A stretch of 64,000 bases of DNA from a virus (IMGVR_UViG_3300034073_002641:1-64000), one strand, 5' to 3'. Counted from the stretch's first letter, positions 9,160-17,716 are shown. Made by a program: numbers and translations. Notes: generated by a model from the sequence alone, not told the origin.

Positions 9160-9527
9160 GTGGAGTCTTCAATGATTTTTTAAATATTTTACTAAAACTT
9201 ATGTTGGTAGTATTTTTGATATTCTTTGGTATATCAATATATAAATCAACTGAACCAAAAGTTAAACTTGATGATAAGACAAATCAAAAAATTGTTGATT
9301 TGGATGAATCTAATAAGAGGATTGAGGGTAATCAAAAACTTTTAGAAGAAAAAATTGATAAATATTTTTTAGAGATTAATGAAATTGATAAGAATATAAA
9401 AGATATAAATAGCAAAAAAGAGATAGTTAGAAGATTTTATTATGAAAAGGTTATATCCATTGATACTTTTAATATGGCTGCCATTGATAGTTTTTTCACA
9501 AGTAGATACAGTTTCAATCCAAACTAA
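9117..9527 (+). CDS. Membrane-anchored coiled-coil protein (i-spanin-like layout)
   Basis: 136 residues: cytoplasmic N-terminus, one membrane helix (residues 22-43, rich in L/V/F), then a long periplasmic coiled coil. The layout resembles an inner-membrane spanin, and the next gene starts inside it in another reading frame (85-nt overlap), as spanin pairs often do. No sequence homology to a known spanin was recognised, so this is a structural inference. Confidence 0.55.
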   Translation: MVKNVSNQKENTKLSGVFNDFLNILLKLMLVVFLIFFGISIYKSTEPKVKLDDKTNQKIVDLDESNKRIEGNQKLLEEKIDKYFLEINEIDKNIKDINSKKEIVRRFYYEKVISIDTFNMAAIDSFFTSRYSFNPN

Positions 9528-9855
9528 AACATTTCCAATAGCCATTGTTAGGGAAATAGCAAAAGATTTGGTTCGTTATGATTCTGTGAAGAATGAGTTA
9601 TTGATTGTTAATCACATAGCTATTCAAAATGAAAAGAAATTATTTTTGAAGGATTCATTATTATTCTCATATATTGAAAAAGAAGAGAAATATAAAGAAA
9701 TTATCAAAATTCAAAATGAGAAGTATGACATACTTAATGAAAGTTACATAAATAATAATAATTTATTAAAAAAGCAAAAAGTGAAAAACACTATAAATCA
9801 AATCCTAGTAGGGTTATCCGTATTTGGGTTTACATATTCTATAATTTTTAAGTAA
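9442..9855 (+). CDS. Signal-peptide protein with C-terminal membrane helix
   Basis: 137 residues. The N-terminus is a signal peptide (hydrophobic residues 4-18 ending VFSQ). The centre is a coiled coil and the C-terminus has a second hydrophobic segment (ILVGLSVFGFTYSIIF). It starts inside the previous gene in a different frame. There is no lipobox cysteine, so it is not a typical o-spanin. A role at the envelope, perhaps in lysis, is inferred from context. Confidence 0.55.
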   Translation: MKRLYPLILLIWLPLIVFSQVDTVSIQTKTFPIAIVREIAKDLVRYDSVKNELLIVNHIAIQNEKKLFLKDSLLFSYIEKEEKYKEIIKIQNEKYDILNESYINNNNLLKKQKVKNTINQILVGLSVFGFTYSIIFK

Positions 9856-10100
9856 TGGCACTAACACAATCTGAAAAAAAGGAGATTGAAACTATAACAA
9901 GAAAGGAAATTAAAGACTTCTTTGAAAGTAGTACACTATCCCAGTATGAAAATAAACTCATTGAAAAGTTACAGAAAGAGTTTAGGAGAGGTAAATTTGA
10001 GGGAGAGGTTAAAGACATAACAGTTAAAATGTTTAGGGAATTTTATCAGTTTATGTGGCAGAATAGGAGTTATTGGGAACCAAAATTAAAAAATGCATAA
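9855..10100 (+). CDS. Small helical hypothetical protein
   Basis: 81 residues, mostly charged helices with EIETITRKEIKDFF at the N-terminus and FREFYQFMWQNRSYW near the C-terminus. The start overlaps the previous stop by 1 nt (TAATG). Function unknown. Confidence 0.55.
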   Translation: MALTQSEKKEIETITRKEIKDFFESSTLSQYENKLIEKLQKEFRRGKFEGEVKDITVKMFREFYQFMWQNRSYWEPKLKNA

Positions 10101-10101
10101 T

Positions 10102-11472
10102 ATGGAAGATTCAAATAAACTTTTTGCAAATACCATTGCTAATGAATTCTCAAAAAGTTCTAAGTCATATCCAGAACAATTCAAGTATATTAGGATGGTT
10201 AATGATGGAGAAATTAAAGAAGATGATAAAATGGATTTAAAAAAAAGAGATATATCTTTAGTAGATATTGAAAGAAAACACAATAAAACACAAGATTCAA
10301 TGGATTATATTGCTTTCTTGGAAAAACAACTAAACAAAGGTGCTAAAATTGAGAAAGAACATACTAGTAGTATTAAAATTGCTATACAGATTGCAAAAGA
10401 CCATCTTTTAGAGGATCCTAAATATTATGTTAAATTAACAAAGATGGAAACTAAGGAAGCAACTGGTTCAGGTTCATCTGGTGGTTATGTTGCACCATTA
10501 TTCCCCAACCTTGAGAATATGAGTGAAGCGTGTTGGAAAGGATATAGGAGAGTTGGTGGAAAAATGAAGAATGGAAAAATGGTTCCAAATTGTGTTCCAA
10601 TAAAGGAGAATAAGTGGACAGAAGTTAATTTTAAGCCTATATTTAATGAAGGGAAGGTGGAAGCCAAGGAAGCAACTACAACTTCATCCACAGGGTCGTA
10701 TGAAGTTCCAGGGATGTGGGCGAAATCTATGAAGAAAAAAGATTGGAGAGGGAAGAGTAAAACACAAATACCAGGAGGGCAATTTGTGCAAGTAAAGAAG
10801 AAGTGTTTAAAATTCCCCTACTGTAACCAGGGGGATATTGGTGCGTTAAAATTAACTGAACAAAATATGAACAAGAGAGAAATTCCAGGCACAGCACAAG
10901 ACCTTATTAGGTCATTACCACAAGATTTAAAGAAGTTACTTTTTGACCAATGGGGTGCAAAACAAACAAGTAAATGGCATCCAGAGGGTAACTCATTAAA
11001 ACATATAATTTTGGTATTAAGGAGAGCATATAACAAATATGGGGATGATCCAAATATGATTATGGCTGCTTTATTTCATGATTTGGGTAAGATGGATACT
11101 TATGCTATTAACCCAAAAACAAATGAACCAACAGCATATGGTCATGATGCAAAATCTGCTGAATATGTGAAACAATATGCTGATTGGATTGAATCATTTG
11201 AGGGGGCAAATGTTGATGTTATTGAATATTTGGTTATTAATCATATGAAAATGAAGCCATCTACCTGGGGTGTTATGAAACAAGCAAAGAAAGACCCTAT
11301 TGAGCAAAATCCAGCATTTGATAAATTAAAAGGATTTGGAACAATTGACATTGGGGGTATTGAGGAGGCGGTTAATTCTCCTTTGAGATTTGATAAAATT
11401 GTGGAAAATGTTGCTAAAAATTGGAATATTAGCAAATCTGATGTAAAAAGAATTATCAGAAATAATAAATGA
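10102..11472 (+). CDS. Multi-domain protein with C-terminal HD phosphohydrolase domain
   Basis: 456 residues. Two linker-like segments (EATGSGSSGGYVAPLF and EATTTSSTGSYEVPGMW) separate an N-terminal helical region, a small cysteine-containing module (GYRRVGGKMKNGKMVPNC) and a KFPYCNQGD module. The C-terminal 170 residues hold an HD domain: LKHIIL, FHDLGKMD, GHDAKSAEYV and VINHMKMK supply the metal-binding H...HD...H...H set. HD enzymes remove phosphate from nucleotides or act as nucleases. The modular linkers look like those of phage virion proteins, so a structure-associated enzyme is possible. Confidence 0.65.
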   Translation: MEDSNKLFANTIANEFSKSSKSYPEQFKYIRMVNDGEIKEDDKMDLKKRDISLVDIERKHNKTQDSMDYIAFLEKQLNKGAKIEKEHTSSIKIAIQIAKDHLLEDPKYYVKLTKMETKEATGSGSSGGYVAPLFPNLENMSEACWKGYRRVGGKMKNGKMVPNCVPIKENKWTEVNFKPIFNEGKVEAKEATTTSSTGSYEVPGMWAKSMKKKDWRGKSKTQIPGGQFVQVKKKCLKFPYCNQGDIGALKLTEQNMNKREIPGTAQDLIRSLPQDLKKLLFDQWGAKQTSKWHPEGNSLKHIILVLRRAYNKYGDDPNMIMAALFHDLGKMDTYAINPKTNEPTAYGHDAKSAEYVKQYADWIESFEGANVDVIEYLVINHMKMKPSTWGVMKQAKKDPIEQNPAFDKLKGFGTIDIGGIEEAVNSPLRFDKIVENVAKNWNISKSDVKRIIRNNK

Positions 11473-11475
11473 TAC

Positions 11476-11483
11476 TATTTATA
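11476..11483 (+). promoter_or_regulatory. T4-late-like promoter box TATTTATA
   Basis: TATTTATA 14 nt before the ATG at 11497. The same octamer or its TATTTATT variant precedes many genes in this window; its reverse complement is the T4 late element TATAAATA. Confidence 0.55.
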
Positions 11484-11496
11484 TAAAAAAGTTATT

Positions 11497-12549
11497 ATGA
11501 ATAAAAATAATATTGATTCAATTGTTAACAAGGTATTGAATGAGGAATTTAGTAAAAGGTCAAACTTGTTATTTGAGAAGAAAGTGAAGAAAAATATAGA
11601 TGAGAAATTGGTTGGTAAACAACATAAGATTGACAAGAACAAAAATGGTAAAATTGATTCTGAAGATTTCAAACTATTGAAGAAAGGTAAGAAAGAAGTT
11701 AAGGAAAAATTGGTTGGTAAGCAACATAAGATTGATAAGAATAAGAATGGCAAGATTGATTCTGAAGATTTCAAACTATTGAAGAAAGGTAAGAAAAATG
11801 TTAAGATGACTGAAGAAAGTCTTATTTCATTTATTGAAGACATCATTAATGAAACAGGTGATATTACATTAAGGGATAAAACTGTTAAGATGACAGAAGA
11901 AGGATTGGTTTCATTTATTAGAAATATAGTTAATGAAGCGGATGGAGATACATTTACAAAAAAACCAAAAAGTCTAACTAATGTTGAAACTCTATTAAAG
12001 AGGTCAAAAAAGGAGAATGATGACAACATGAAAGATGTTGGTAAGAAGATGAAGGAATATATCAAATATGGCTCAAATGGTAAGTATGTTGAGAACCCAG
12101 ATTCTTTCCCCCAATCAAATATGCAATTAAAGAAGTCTGATATTGTTGGTTACCGTATGGATGGTGCAGAAGAAGAGTATGTTGAAAATTTGGGTCGTGG
12201 ACCAGGAATGGAGAACTTAATGTATGATGAGGTGGATCCTAATGAAGAATGGATGAAAGATAATATTGAGGGAAGTTCAAGGACTGGGAATAATCCCAAG
12301 TGGGCAAATGCTGTTGAAACAGATATTAATAAGAAAATGAATACAAAAAGAAAGAATAATTTTTATGGTTCAGAAAAGAAGAGGGCTTATGAAAAATCAC
12401 AAGATGTTCATATTGTTCAGAATGGTGATAAAAGACCTGATTTCATTAAGAAAATGAAGGGTGAGTCTATTGAAAATAATGATGTAGTTTTAAGTGAAGA
12501 GTTTAATAAAATGAAGAAGTTGATTAACTATAATAAAATCACACAGTAA
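11497..12549 (+). CDS. LNE-leader protein with two EF-hand-like repeats
   Basis: 350 residues. The N-terminus (MNKNNIDSIVNKVLNE) fits the shared 16-18 residue leader ending in LNE. Two 34-residue tandem copies (nt 11602-11805) each carry DKNKNGKIDSED, an EF-hand/dockerin-like calcium loop. Two further repeated units, TEESLISFIEDIINE and TEEGLVSFIRNIVNE, look like internal copies of the leader. The C-terminal half is charged and unassigned. It has its own late-type box. I infer a packaged or head-core protein processed at xNE sites; the processing is not proven. Confidence 0.65.
   Translation: MNKNNIDSIVNKVLNEEFSKRSNLLFEKKVKKNIDEKLVGKQHKIDKNKNGKIDSEDFKLLKKGKKEVKEKLVGKQHKIDKNKNGKIDSEDFKLLKKGKKNVKMTEESLISFIEDIINETGDITLRDKTVKMTEEGLVSFIRNIVNEADGDTFTKKPKSLTNVETLLKRSKKENDDNMKDVGKKMKEYIKYGSNGKYVENPDSFPQSNMQLKKSDIVGYRMDGAEEEYVENLGRGPGMENLMYDEVDPNEEWMKDNIEGSSRTGNNPKWANAVETDINKKMNTKRKNNFYGSEKKRAYEKSQDVHIVQNGDKRPDFIKKMKGESIENNDVVLSEEFNKMKKLINYNKITQ
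11602..11805 (+). repeat. Tandem 102-bp duplication (2 units)
   Basis: Units 11602-11703 and 11704-11805 differ at only a handful of mainly silent positions. They encode the two EF-hand-like copies, so the duplication is recent and held in frame. Confidence 0.9.
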
Positions 12550-12595
12550 TTTAAAGTTTGTAACATAATATATACAATTATATTTTTTTTGTGTT

Positions 12596-12634
12596 AAAAT
12601 TCTCCATAGATGTTAGTTTATGGAGAATTTTTTT
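12596..12634 (+). promoter_or_regulatory. Perfect 13-bp hairpin containing a start codon (terminator-like)
   Basis: Arms 12596-12608 and 12619-12631 are exact reverse complements around a 10-nt loop, and a T run follows. The 3' arm contains the ATG at 12620, the start of the next gene. It can end transcription of the EF-hand gene, and in mRNA from upstream it would hide the start codon. Confidence 0.75.
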
Positions 12635-13087
12635 AAATGGTTGGCTGTGCCAATACCAAAGGATGAACTGGAAACCTATTTTAATATGAATAATATTAAT
12701 AGGGAGAAAGTTGATTTATTTTCTGATGTGTTAGTTTCATTAAACAACACAATAATAAAAACATATTTGGGGGATAGTGAGAATAACACATTAGCAATTG
12801 ATTATTCTGATGATGATAAAGAGAAACATTTTAACTGGTGTTGGGTAAAAACTATTGATTCTTTTAAAAAAGAAAATATCATTTTAAATGAAGATGGTGA
12901 TCATTACAAGTATTTGAAGATTTTCTATTTTGATATATTCTATAATAGAGTTGATGGTATAAATCACTTGGCAATAAAATCATTCATAAAAGAATTGTTT
13001 GATATTGAAGGGACATATAGTAAAGCTGATTTGCAGATATTAACAGAGATATATAAACTACTTGATAAAAATTTAGTAATAAAATAA
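12620..13087 (+). CDS. Conserved phage hypothetical (MENFFKWL family)
   Basis: 155 residues, mostly helical, with a conserved-looking block KEKHFNWCWVKTIDSFKKE in the centre. From memory, similar proteins exist in T4-like phages of marine and freshwater bacteria, but no function is known to me. The start codon lies in the 3' arm of a strong hairpin, which suggests that expression depends on a promoter or processing event downstream of the hairpin's 5' arm, or on hairpin melting. Confidence 0.65.
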   Translation: MENFFKWLAVPIPKDELETYFNMNNINREKVDLFSDVLVSLNNTIIKTYLGDSENNTLAIDYSDDDKEKHFNWCWVKTIDSFKKENIILNEDGDHYKYLKIFYFDIFYNRVDGINHLAIKSFIKELFDIEGTYSKADLQILTEIYKLLDKNLVIK

Positions 13088-13099
13088 AATTTAAATAAA

Positions 13100-13288
13100 A
13101 TGGAAACGATTCAAAAAATCAAACAATTAATGGATTTGTTTTATTCTGATGCTGATAGATTCTATCGCAAGGGGAATAAAAGTGCAGGGACAAGGGCAAG
13201 AAAAACAGCACAAGAAATAAAGGCACTTTTACAGGAGAGCAGACTTGATATAGTTAAACAGAGAAAAACAACTAAAGAAAGTGAATAA
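13100..13288 (+). CDS. Histone H1-like (Hc1 family) DNA-binding protein
   Basis: 62 residues. The core KGNKSAGTRARKTAQEIKAL matches the Bacteroidota Hc1/H1-like family (pattern GNK-(A/S)-AGTRARK-x4-E), small basic proteins that coat DNA. Length and position of the motif fit the family. In a phage it may compact phage DNA or perturb the host nucleoid. The last codons overlap the next gene by 8 nt. Confidence 0.75.
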   Translation: METIQKIKQLMDLFYSDADRFYRKGNKSAGTRARKTAQEIKALLQESRLDIVKQRKTTKESE

Positions 13289-13475
13289 TTATTTGCCAAT
13301 ATTCTATTTTTTGTTTATATTTTCTATTCTGGTAGTGATTAGTTTTACTACTAGAATAGTACTTTTACTTTTTGGTGATGCCTCTTATATTGAAAAAAAT
13401 AAACTTACAACATATGAGAAAATATATTTTGGTATTGCTTTAAGTTTTATAATAACTTTTATTAAATTTTCATAA
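13281..13475 (+). CDS. Small two-helix membrane protein
   Basis: 64 residues with membrane helices at about 5-30 and 47-63 and a short charged loop between. It overlaps the histone-like gene by 8 nt. No homology recognised. Confidence 0.5.
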   Translation: MNNYLPIFYFLFIFSILVVISFTTRIVLLLFGDASYIEKNKLTTYEKIYFGIALSFIITFIKFS

Positions 13476-13478
13476 AAA

Positions 13479-13952
13479 ATGAGTTTATTTAAAAATATAC
13501 AAGAATTTGATTCATATTTATCCTCTATTAGGGTTGCAGATAAATTTGTATTCATTGATTTGGTTTTTCCCAAGACTTGGTTAATTCCCCAAGCATATAT
13601 GAAAGATAAGTTTGTTGTGACATTTGCCATTAAGAATGATGCAGATAGCACTGGAATAACTTTTGTTATTGAGGCTGATGAGGAAAAGTTTAATATTGGT
13701 ATTGAAAAAATATTTAAAATAATCAGAGACAATAAAGAGATTGAACAGAAGAGCATTTTACTTAACAAGAATATTGATATATTAAAAGTTCTTTTCAATC
13801 AAAATAAACTTGATGATTTAAGCAAATTAGAATTTTTACTTCCAAAAAATGAATTAAAAAATGGAAAAGGAGAAAATGTTGAAAATCCTAGAAGCAGAAA
13901 GAAACAGGGATTACCAGGAGTTGGAGCATCAGAAGATGAAGTTCATCAATGA
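13479..13952 (+). CDS. Hypothetical protein
   Basis: 157 residues with an alternating strand/helix core (FVFIDLVFPKTWLIPQ, FVVTFAIKND, ITFVIEADEE) and a charged C-terminus. The last 92 nt overlap the next gene in another frame, so part of its C-terminus may be under overprinting constraint. Family unknown. Confidence 0.55.
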   Translation: MSLFKNIQEFDSYLSSIRVADKFVFIDLVFPKTWLIPQAYMKDKFVVTFAIKNDADSTGITFVIEADEEKFNIGIEKIFKIIRDNKEIEQKSILLNKNIDILKVLFNQNKLDDLSKLEFLLPKNELKNGKGENVENPRSRKKQGLPGVGASEDEVHQ

Positions 13953-14046
13953 TTTAAAGAAAATAAAAAAGGAAGACATAGTTAAACCCAAGAATAATAA
14001 ACTGGGATTTTTTGCTAAATTAAAACTATTATTATGGGGGAAGTAG
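13861..14046 (+). CDS. Small basic overlapping protein
   Basis: 61 residues, very rich in lysine and glutamate, with a hydrophobic/basic C-terminus (GFFAKLKLLLWGK) that could touch membrane or DNA. It starts inside the previous gene and overlaps the next by 13 nt. Supported by tight packing rather than homology. Confidence 0.45.
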   Translation: MEKEKMLKILEAERNRDYQELEHQKMKFINDLKKIKKEDIVKPKNNKLGFFAKLKLLLWGK

Positions 14047-14258
14047 AGAAGTTGGCTTTAATAACTGAAGCATTAGAACAATTTGCACCTAATTCAAAAA
14101 TACTTGTTGCTTTTGAATTAGGTAAAAAAGAATTTGATGACCTTTTTAGAAAATTAAATACAAAATCTGATAAAATATTTTTGAGTGATAATGGTAGAAT
14201 TACTGTTGATATATCTGGAATTAATTTCCATTTTGTTTCCGAGGAGGTTGAGTTGTAA
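14034..14258 (+). CDS. Small hypothetical protein
   Basis: 74 residues, mixed alpha/beta. The end overlaps a convergent minus-strand gene by 38 nt. No family recognised. Confidence 0.5.
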   Translation: MGEVEKLALITEALEQFAPNSKILVAFELGKKEFDDLFRKLNTKSDKIFLSDNGRITVDISGINFHFVSEEVEL

Positions 14259-14877
14259 ATTTTCTATATAGTAATGCTGGGTCAAAGCCATGACTAACTA
14301 GTAAATCATACATATATTTCTTTTGGGACAAACTTGTGCTTTTAAGAACCATACAAGATAAGTTATTTGTTTCAGTTAAATAGACAGATAAACTATCCAG
14401 GAATCTTAAAGCCTCATCTTCATCTTTCAAGGAAAACAAGTAGAATTTATCATCATTTTGTACTACAATTTTATGATTTAAAATGCAAATTACTTTAAGC
14501 CCCGGGACAGATAAATACTTTTTGTCAAATTCATTTATGGTTATCTTTTTATTCTGTTGAATATCAAATATGGTTTCTTCAACCTTATACATATTTATAG
14601 CAACAAAGAATAAATCATTTTCATTATTGATGAATACTCTTTGATTCCTACCCAACTCATCTTTAAGGTACATTGGAATGTCTAATTCCCTGATGGAAGA
14701 TATTAACCCTAATTCAAAACTACATATTTCAGCATTTTGAACCTTCTTTTCAAAAAAAACTTTATTTGATTTATCCATCATTTTGTTATAAGCTATTAAT
14801 GCTTTTTTCTTAGTGATGAATTTCTTGATAATTCGTTTTTTTTGCTTATTTTTAAATAGAACAATAAAATAATTCAT
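14221..14877 (-). CDS. Conserved phage hypothetical, minus strand
   Basis: 218 residues. The N-terminus is a strand followed by a very basic segment (MNYFIVLFKNKQKKRIIKKF) and the ITKKKALIAYNKMM helix; the rest is alpha/beta with a lysine-rich start. Similar proteins are familiar from T4-like Bacteroidota phages without known function. It is one of few minus-strand genes here and its start lies 1 nt from the divergent DnaJ gene, so the two promoters must overlap the coding ends. Confidence 0.6.
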   Translation of the reverse strand: MNYFIVLFKNKQKKRIIKKFITKKKALIAYNKMMDKSNKVFFEKKVQNAEICSFELGLISSIRELDIPMYLKDELGRNQRVFINNENDLFFVAINMYKVEETIFDIQQNKKITINEFDKKYLSVPGLKVICILNHKIVVQNDDKFYLFSLKDEDEALRFLDSLSVYLTETNNLSCMVLKSTSLSQKKYMYDLLVSHGFDPALLYRKFTTQPPRKQNGN

Positions 14878-14878
14878 A

Positions 14879-15775
14879 ATGTTAAAAGATTATTACAAAA
14901 TTTTAGAAATTGAAGAGAATTTCACAGAAGATGTGTTAAAAAAAAAATATAGAGAACTTTCCAAGAAATATCATCCAGACATAAATCCAAGTGGTGGTGA
15001 TAAGTTTAAAGATATCAGTGAGGCTTATGATATATTATCTGATGCAAATAAACGGAGACAGTATGATATGGAGAGGAAAGGTGGACATAATATGAATGAT
15101 ATATTTGCTAACTTCTTTAATCAGTCAAATAGGCAACATAGACCCCCAGATAAGGTAATATCTTTAAAATTAAATCCAATTGAGATATATAAGGGTGCAG
15201 TAAAAGATATTGTTTACAACAGAAATATTCCTTGTGATGAATGTAAAGGATCATGTGGAACTAAAAAGACTTGTGAAACTTGTAATGGTGGGGGTTTTAT
15301 CATAAATAGGTTTGGTTCAGGTTTTTTTGTTCAACAGGTGCAGACTACTTGCCCTACTTGTACAGGAACAGGACAGATGATTATTGATAAGTGTTATAAA
15401 TGTAATGGAATTGGGGTTAAGAGTGAAATGAATCAAGTTACAATAGAAGTTCCAAGAACTGCAGATAATGGCCAATTTCTAAAGATGCATAAATTGGGAG
15501 ATTTTGATAAATATGATTTTGGGGATTTGGTTTTAAGAATTGAAGTTATTGATTCTGATGGATTCTCAAAAGTGGGGAATGATTTGGTTTATACTCATTT
15601 CCTTAATGATAGTCAGATATGTGATGATAAGTATATTGTACCCCACCCTAATGGAGATTTATCAATAAGGGCATTAGATGTGTTTGATACAAGCAAACCA
15701 TTAAGAATTAAGGATAAGGGTTATCCTGGGGGTGACTTCTATGTTAAGTTAGAGGTTAAGTTTAAAAGAGAGTGA
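14879..15775 (+). CDS. dnaJ: DnaJ/Hsp40 co-chaperone
   Basis: 298 residues with full DnaJ architecture: J domain (residues 1-65, HPD at 32-34), no clear G/F linker, four CxxCxGxG-type zinc modules (CDECKG, CETCNGGG, CPTCTGTG, CYKCNGIG) and the C-terminal substrate-binding region. It would stimulate host DnaK, for protein folding or complex remodelling during replication or head assembly. Slightly short for bacterial DnaJ because the linker and C-terminus are reduced. Confidence 0.92.
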   Translation: MLKDYYKILEIEENFTEDVLKKKYRELSKKYHPDINPSGGDKFKDISEAYDILSDANKRRQYDMERKGGHNMNDIFANFFNQSNRQHRPPDKVISLKLNPIEIYKGAVKDIVYNRNIPCDECKGSCGTKKTCETCNGGGFIINRFGSGFFVQQVQTTCPTCTGTGQMIIDKCYKCNGIGVKSEMNQVTIEVPRTADNGQFLKMHKLGDFDKYDFGDLVLRIEVIDSDGFSKVGNDLVYTHFLNDSQICDDKYIVPHPNGDLSIRALDVFDTSKPLRIKDKGYPGGDFYVKLEVKFKRE

Positions 15776-15964
15776 TAAGATGTTTTATTAGCAATATGGC
15801 AACATATATGCCAGATCCTAGTAGATATAGGCTTAATATTGTGATGGGTGTTTCATAGGAAAGTTTCTTTGATTTACAATTATCACATTTTTTTAGATTT
15901 AGCATTGTTTTTTTTCTTTTAATAATATGTATAATTATGAAATTGTGAATTTAAAATACTTTCT
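15776..15964. other. Intergenic stretch, 189 bp
   Basis: No clear gene. A 20-codon reading frame at 15796-15858 (MATYMPDPSRY...) has no support beyond its start and stop. The rest is T-rich. Confidence 0.5.
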
Positions 15965-16240
15965 ATGACAAATGTTAATGTTGAGATTTATTTATCCGAG
16001 GTTATTTCTTTTTTTGAGAAGAATGAGGAGGAGTTAAAGAAATTGGTTAAGTTGGATAAAAAACAATTATTTTTTGATAAACTGCGTAAATTTAGTTACT
16101 TTAATTTTGATAAAGGTGAAGATTATGTGTTAACCAAGCAACAAATTATTGATATTTGTGTTTTGGTTAATAAGGGGCATGAACCTTATTCTAGTGTCAA
16201 ATATTTTGATGGACCTTTGGGAAAAATAAATTTGAATTAG
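15965..16240 (+). CDS. Conserved small phage protein
   Basis: 91 residues: helix-rich N-terminus (EIYLSEVISFFEKNEEEL) and a segment KGEDYVLTKQQIIDICVLVN that resembles small proteins of T4-like and cyanobacterial phages. Function unknown. Confidence 0.6.
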   Translation: MTNVNVEIYLSEVISFFEKNEEELKKLVKLDKKQLFFDKLRKFSYFNFDKGEDYVLTKQQIIDICVLVNKGHEPYSSVKYFDGPLGKINLN

Positions 16241-16241
16241 A

Positions 16242-16273
16242 TTTGGAAATTAATTTGGAACCATATATCTTTG
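16242..16273 (+). promoter_or_regulatory. Host-type promoter
   Basis: TTTG 16242-16245 and TATCTTTG 16266-16273 with a 20-bp spacer, followed by a CAA/AAC-rich leader to the ATG at 16310. Confidence 0.8.
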
Positions 16274-16309
16274 CAACATCAAATTAACCAAAAAGAAAAA
16301 ACAAAAAAT

Positions 16310-17062
16310 ATGAACACATCACTAAATCTTGAAGTATTAAAGACATCAGTTCCAGCCATCTTTGCAGAAGGTCCAGATCCTAAAATGTCTAATAGATACA
16401 ACTTTGCCAATTCAAGAGCAATCTTGGAGAACTTGGTAGGTAGTGGTTGGCAGATAAACTCTGCAAAGCAAGTTGGGGACTCCCAATACTCTGCACACCA
16501 AGTCATTTTAAGACACAATGATTTTCATAATGTGGGTGATGTTCTTCCACAGATTATGTTCAACAATTCCCACAATGGGACATCTAAAATGGACATTTCA
16601 ATGGGAATTTATAGACTAGTGTGTTCTAATGGGTTGGTAGTTCCAACATCAGTGGCTAATACAATTTCCATGAAACATGTGGATTTAAGCACAGACTTCA
16701 CAGAGGTGATGACAAATGATTTCTTCTCAAAAATCCCAGTAATCTTTAATAGAATGGGTGAGATGCAGGAGAGAGTATTGGGTCAGAGAGAGATTGAAGA
16801 GTTTGCACAAAGAGCCATTGACATTCGTTTTGACAAGGCTGCCAATAAGGTAGATTTTGAGCAAGTATTAAGACCTTACAGAGAGGAAGATAAGTCAAAT
16901 GACCTCTGGACAATCTTCAATGTGCTTCAAGAGAAAGTAATTAAAGGTGGGGTTAAGTTCCAGAACACCAATAGAAGGTCAAAACCAATTGTCAATTTCA
17001 TCAATGACAACAAGTTAAACACCCAACTATGGGAAATTGCTGAAGAGTACTTAGTGGTGTAA
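16310..17062 (+). CDS. DUF932 / phage-plasmid-like protein
   Basis: 250 residues. The motifs RYNFANSRAILENLVGSGWQ, NNSHNGTSKMDISMGIYRL and VCSNGLVVP are those of DUF932 proteins, common on phages and plasmids and of unknown biochemical role, often linked to anti-restriction or plasmid functions. ATG 16310 is chosen because it follows the promoter leader; an upstream in-frame ATG at 16271 would lie inside the promoter. A GC-rich terminator follows. Confidence 0.85.
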   Translation: MNTSLNLEVLKTSVPAIFAEGPDPKMSNRYNFANSRAILENLVGSGWQINSAKQVGDSQYSAHQVILRHNDFHNVGDVLPQIMFNNSHNGTSKMDISMGIYRLVCSNGLVVPTSVANTISMKHVDLSTDFTEVMTNDFFSKIPVIFNRMGEMQERVLGQREIEEFAQRAIDIRFDKAANKVDFEQVLRPYREEDKSNDLWTIFNVLQEKVIKGGVKFQNTNRRSKPIVNFINDNKLNTQLWEIAEEYLVV

Positions 17063-17066
17063 TAAT

Positions 17067-17102
17067 AACCCCCTACTTCTTAATTGAGGTGGGGGGGTTT
17101 TT
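17067..17102 (+). terminator. Rho-independent terminator
   Basis: AACCCCC (17067-17073) pairs with GGGGGTT before a T run; it ends the DUF932 transcript. Confidence 0.8.
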
Positions 17103-17118
17103 AATTTAAAAAATTATT

Positions 17119-17403
17119 ATGGAATTTTTAAAAAAATTTAAAGAAAAGTTGGCTTATGATTTATCCAAAATAGAATTAAGCAGCCAACACAAAAGAAATA
17201 GTTTTAGTGGTGATATATTATATATTAGTGCAACTGAAAAACTAATTGATATTCCAACAGAAATTGTTTATTTAACAAAAAATGGATTTATTATTCATTT
17301 AATAAATTGTTTTGATGATAAATATATTGTAACAATTTACTTCAAACCATCACAATTGGATGAGGTTAAATTTTACATAAATAGTTTAAATAAAAAGTTA
17401 TGA
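17119..17403 (+). CDS. Small hypothetical protein
   Basis: 94 residues, alpha/beta, with a basic N-terminal helix. It overlaps the glutaredoxin-like gene by 4 nt (ATGA), so the two are translationally coupled. No family recognised. Confidence 0.55.
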   Translation: MEFLKKFKEKLAYDLSKIELSSQHKRNSFSGDILYISATEKLIDIPTEIVYLTKNGFIIHLINCFDDKYIVTIYFKPSQLDEVKFYINSLNKKL

Positions 17404-17684
17404 ATTATGAATTAGTTATTTATACAATGGAAGGATGTTCCCATTGTATAGAATTTAAGAAGTTATTAGAACAGGAGAATATCACTTATCATGATCGAGA
17501 TATTGACAAATATCATGAGGAGTATGATATGTATAGTAAGATAACCAAAACTGAATTTGTTCCATCAGTTATGTTAATTACAGATGCAAATTCACCAAAA
17601 GAAAAAACACATTTTTTTGCACCAACAAAAGAATATGAAACAATATTTGAAGCCCTAGATTTGGTAAAGAAAACAATACTATAA
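17400..17684 (+). CDS. Glutaredoxin/thioredoxin-like protein
   Basis: 94 residues. VIYTMEGCSHCIEFKKLL places a CSHC redox site at residues 13-16 after the first strand, as in glutaredoxins; a cis-proline motif FVPSV follows at about residue 55. It likely reduces disulfides, for example of ribonucleotide reductase, although no reductase gene is in this window. Confidence 0.85.
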   Translation: MNYELVIYTMEGCSHCIEFKKLLEQENITYHDRDIDKYHEEYDMYSKITKTEFVPSVMLITDANSPKEKTHFFAPTKEYETIFEALDLVKKTIL

Positions 17685-17689
17685 TAAAA

Positions 17690-17716
17690 ATGGGGGATAT
17701 TGAATCCCCCATTTTT
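17690..17716. terminator. Bidirectional terminator
   Basis: GGGGGAT and ATCCCCC arms with A/T runs on both sides, between convergent genes at 17400 and 17718. Confidence 0.8.

Noticed and set aside
15796-15858. 20-residue frame MATYMPDPSRY...
   Set aside because: No promoter, overlap or similarity; kept as intergenic.
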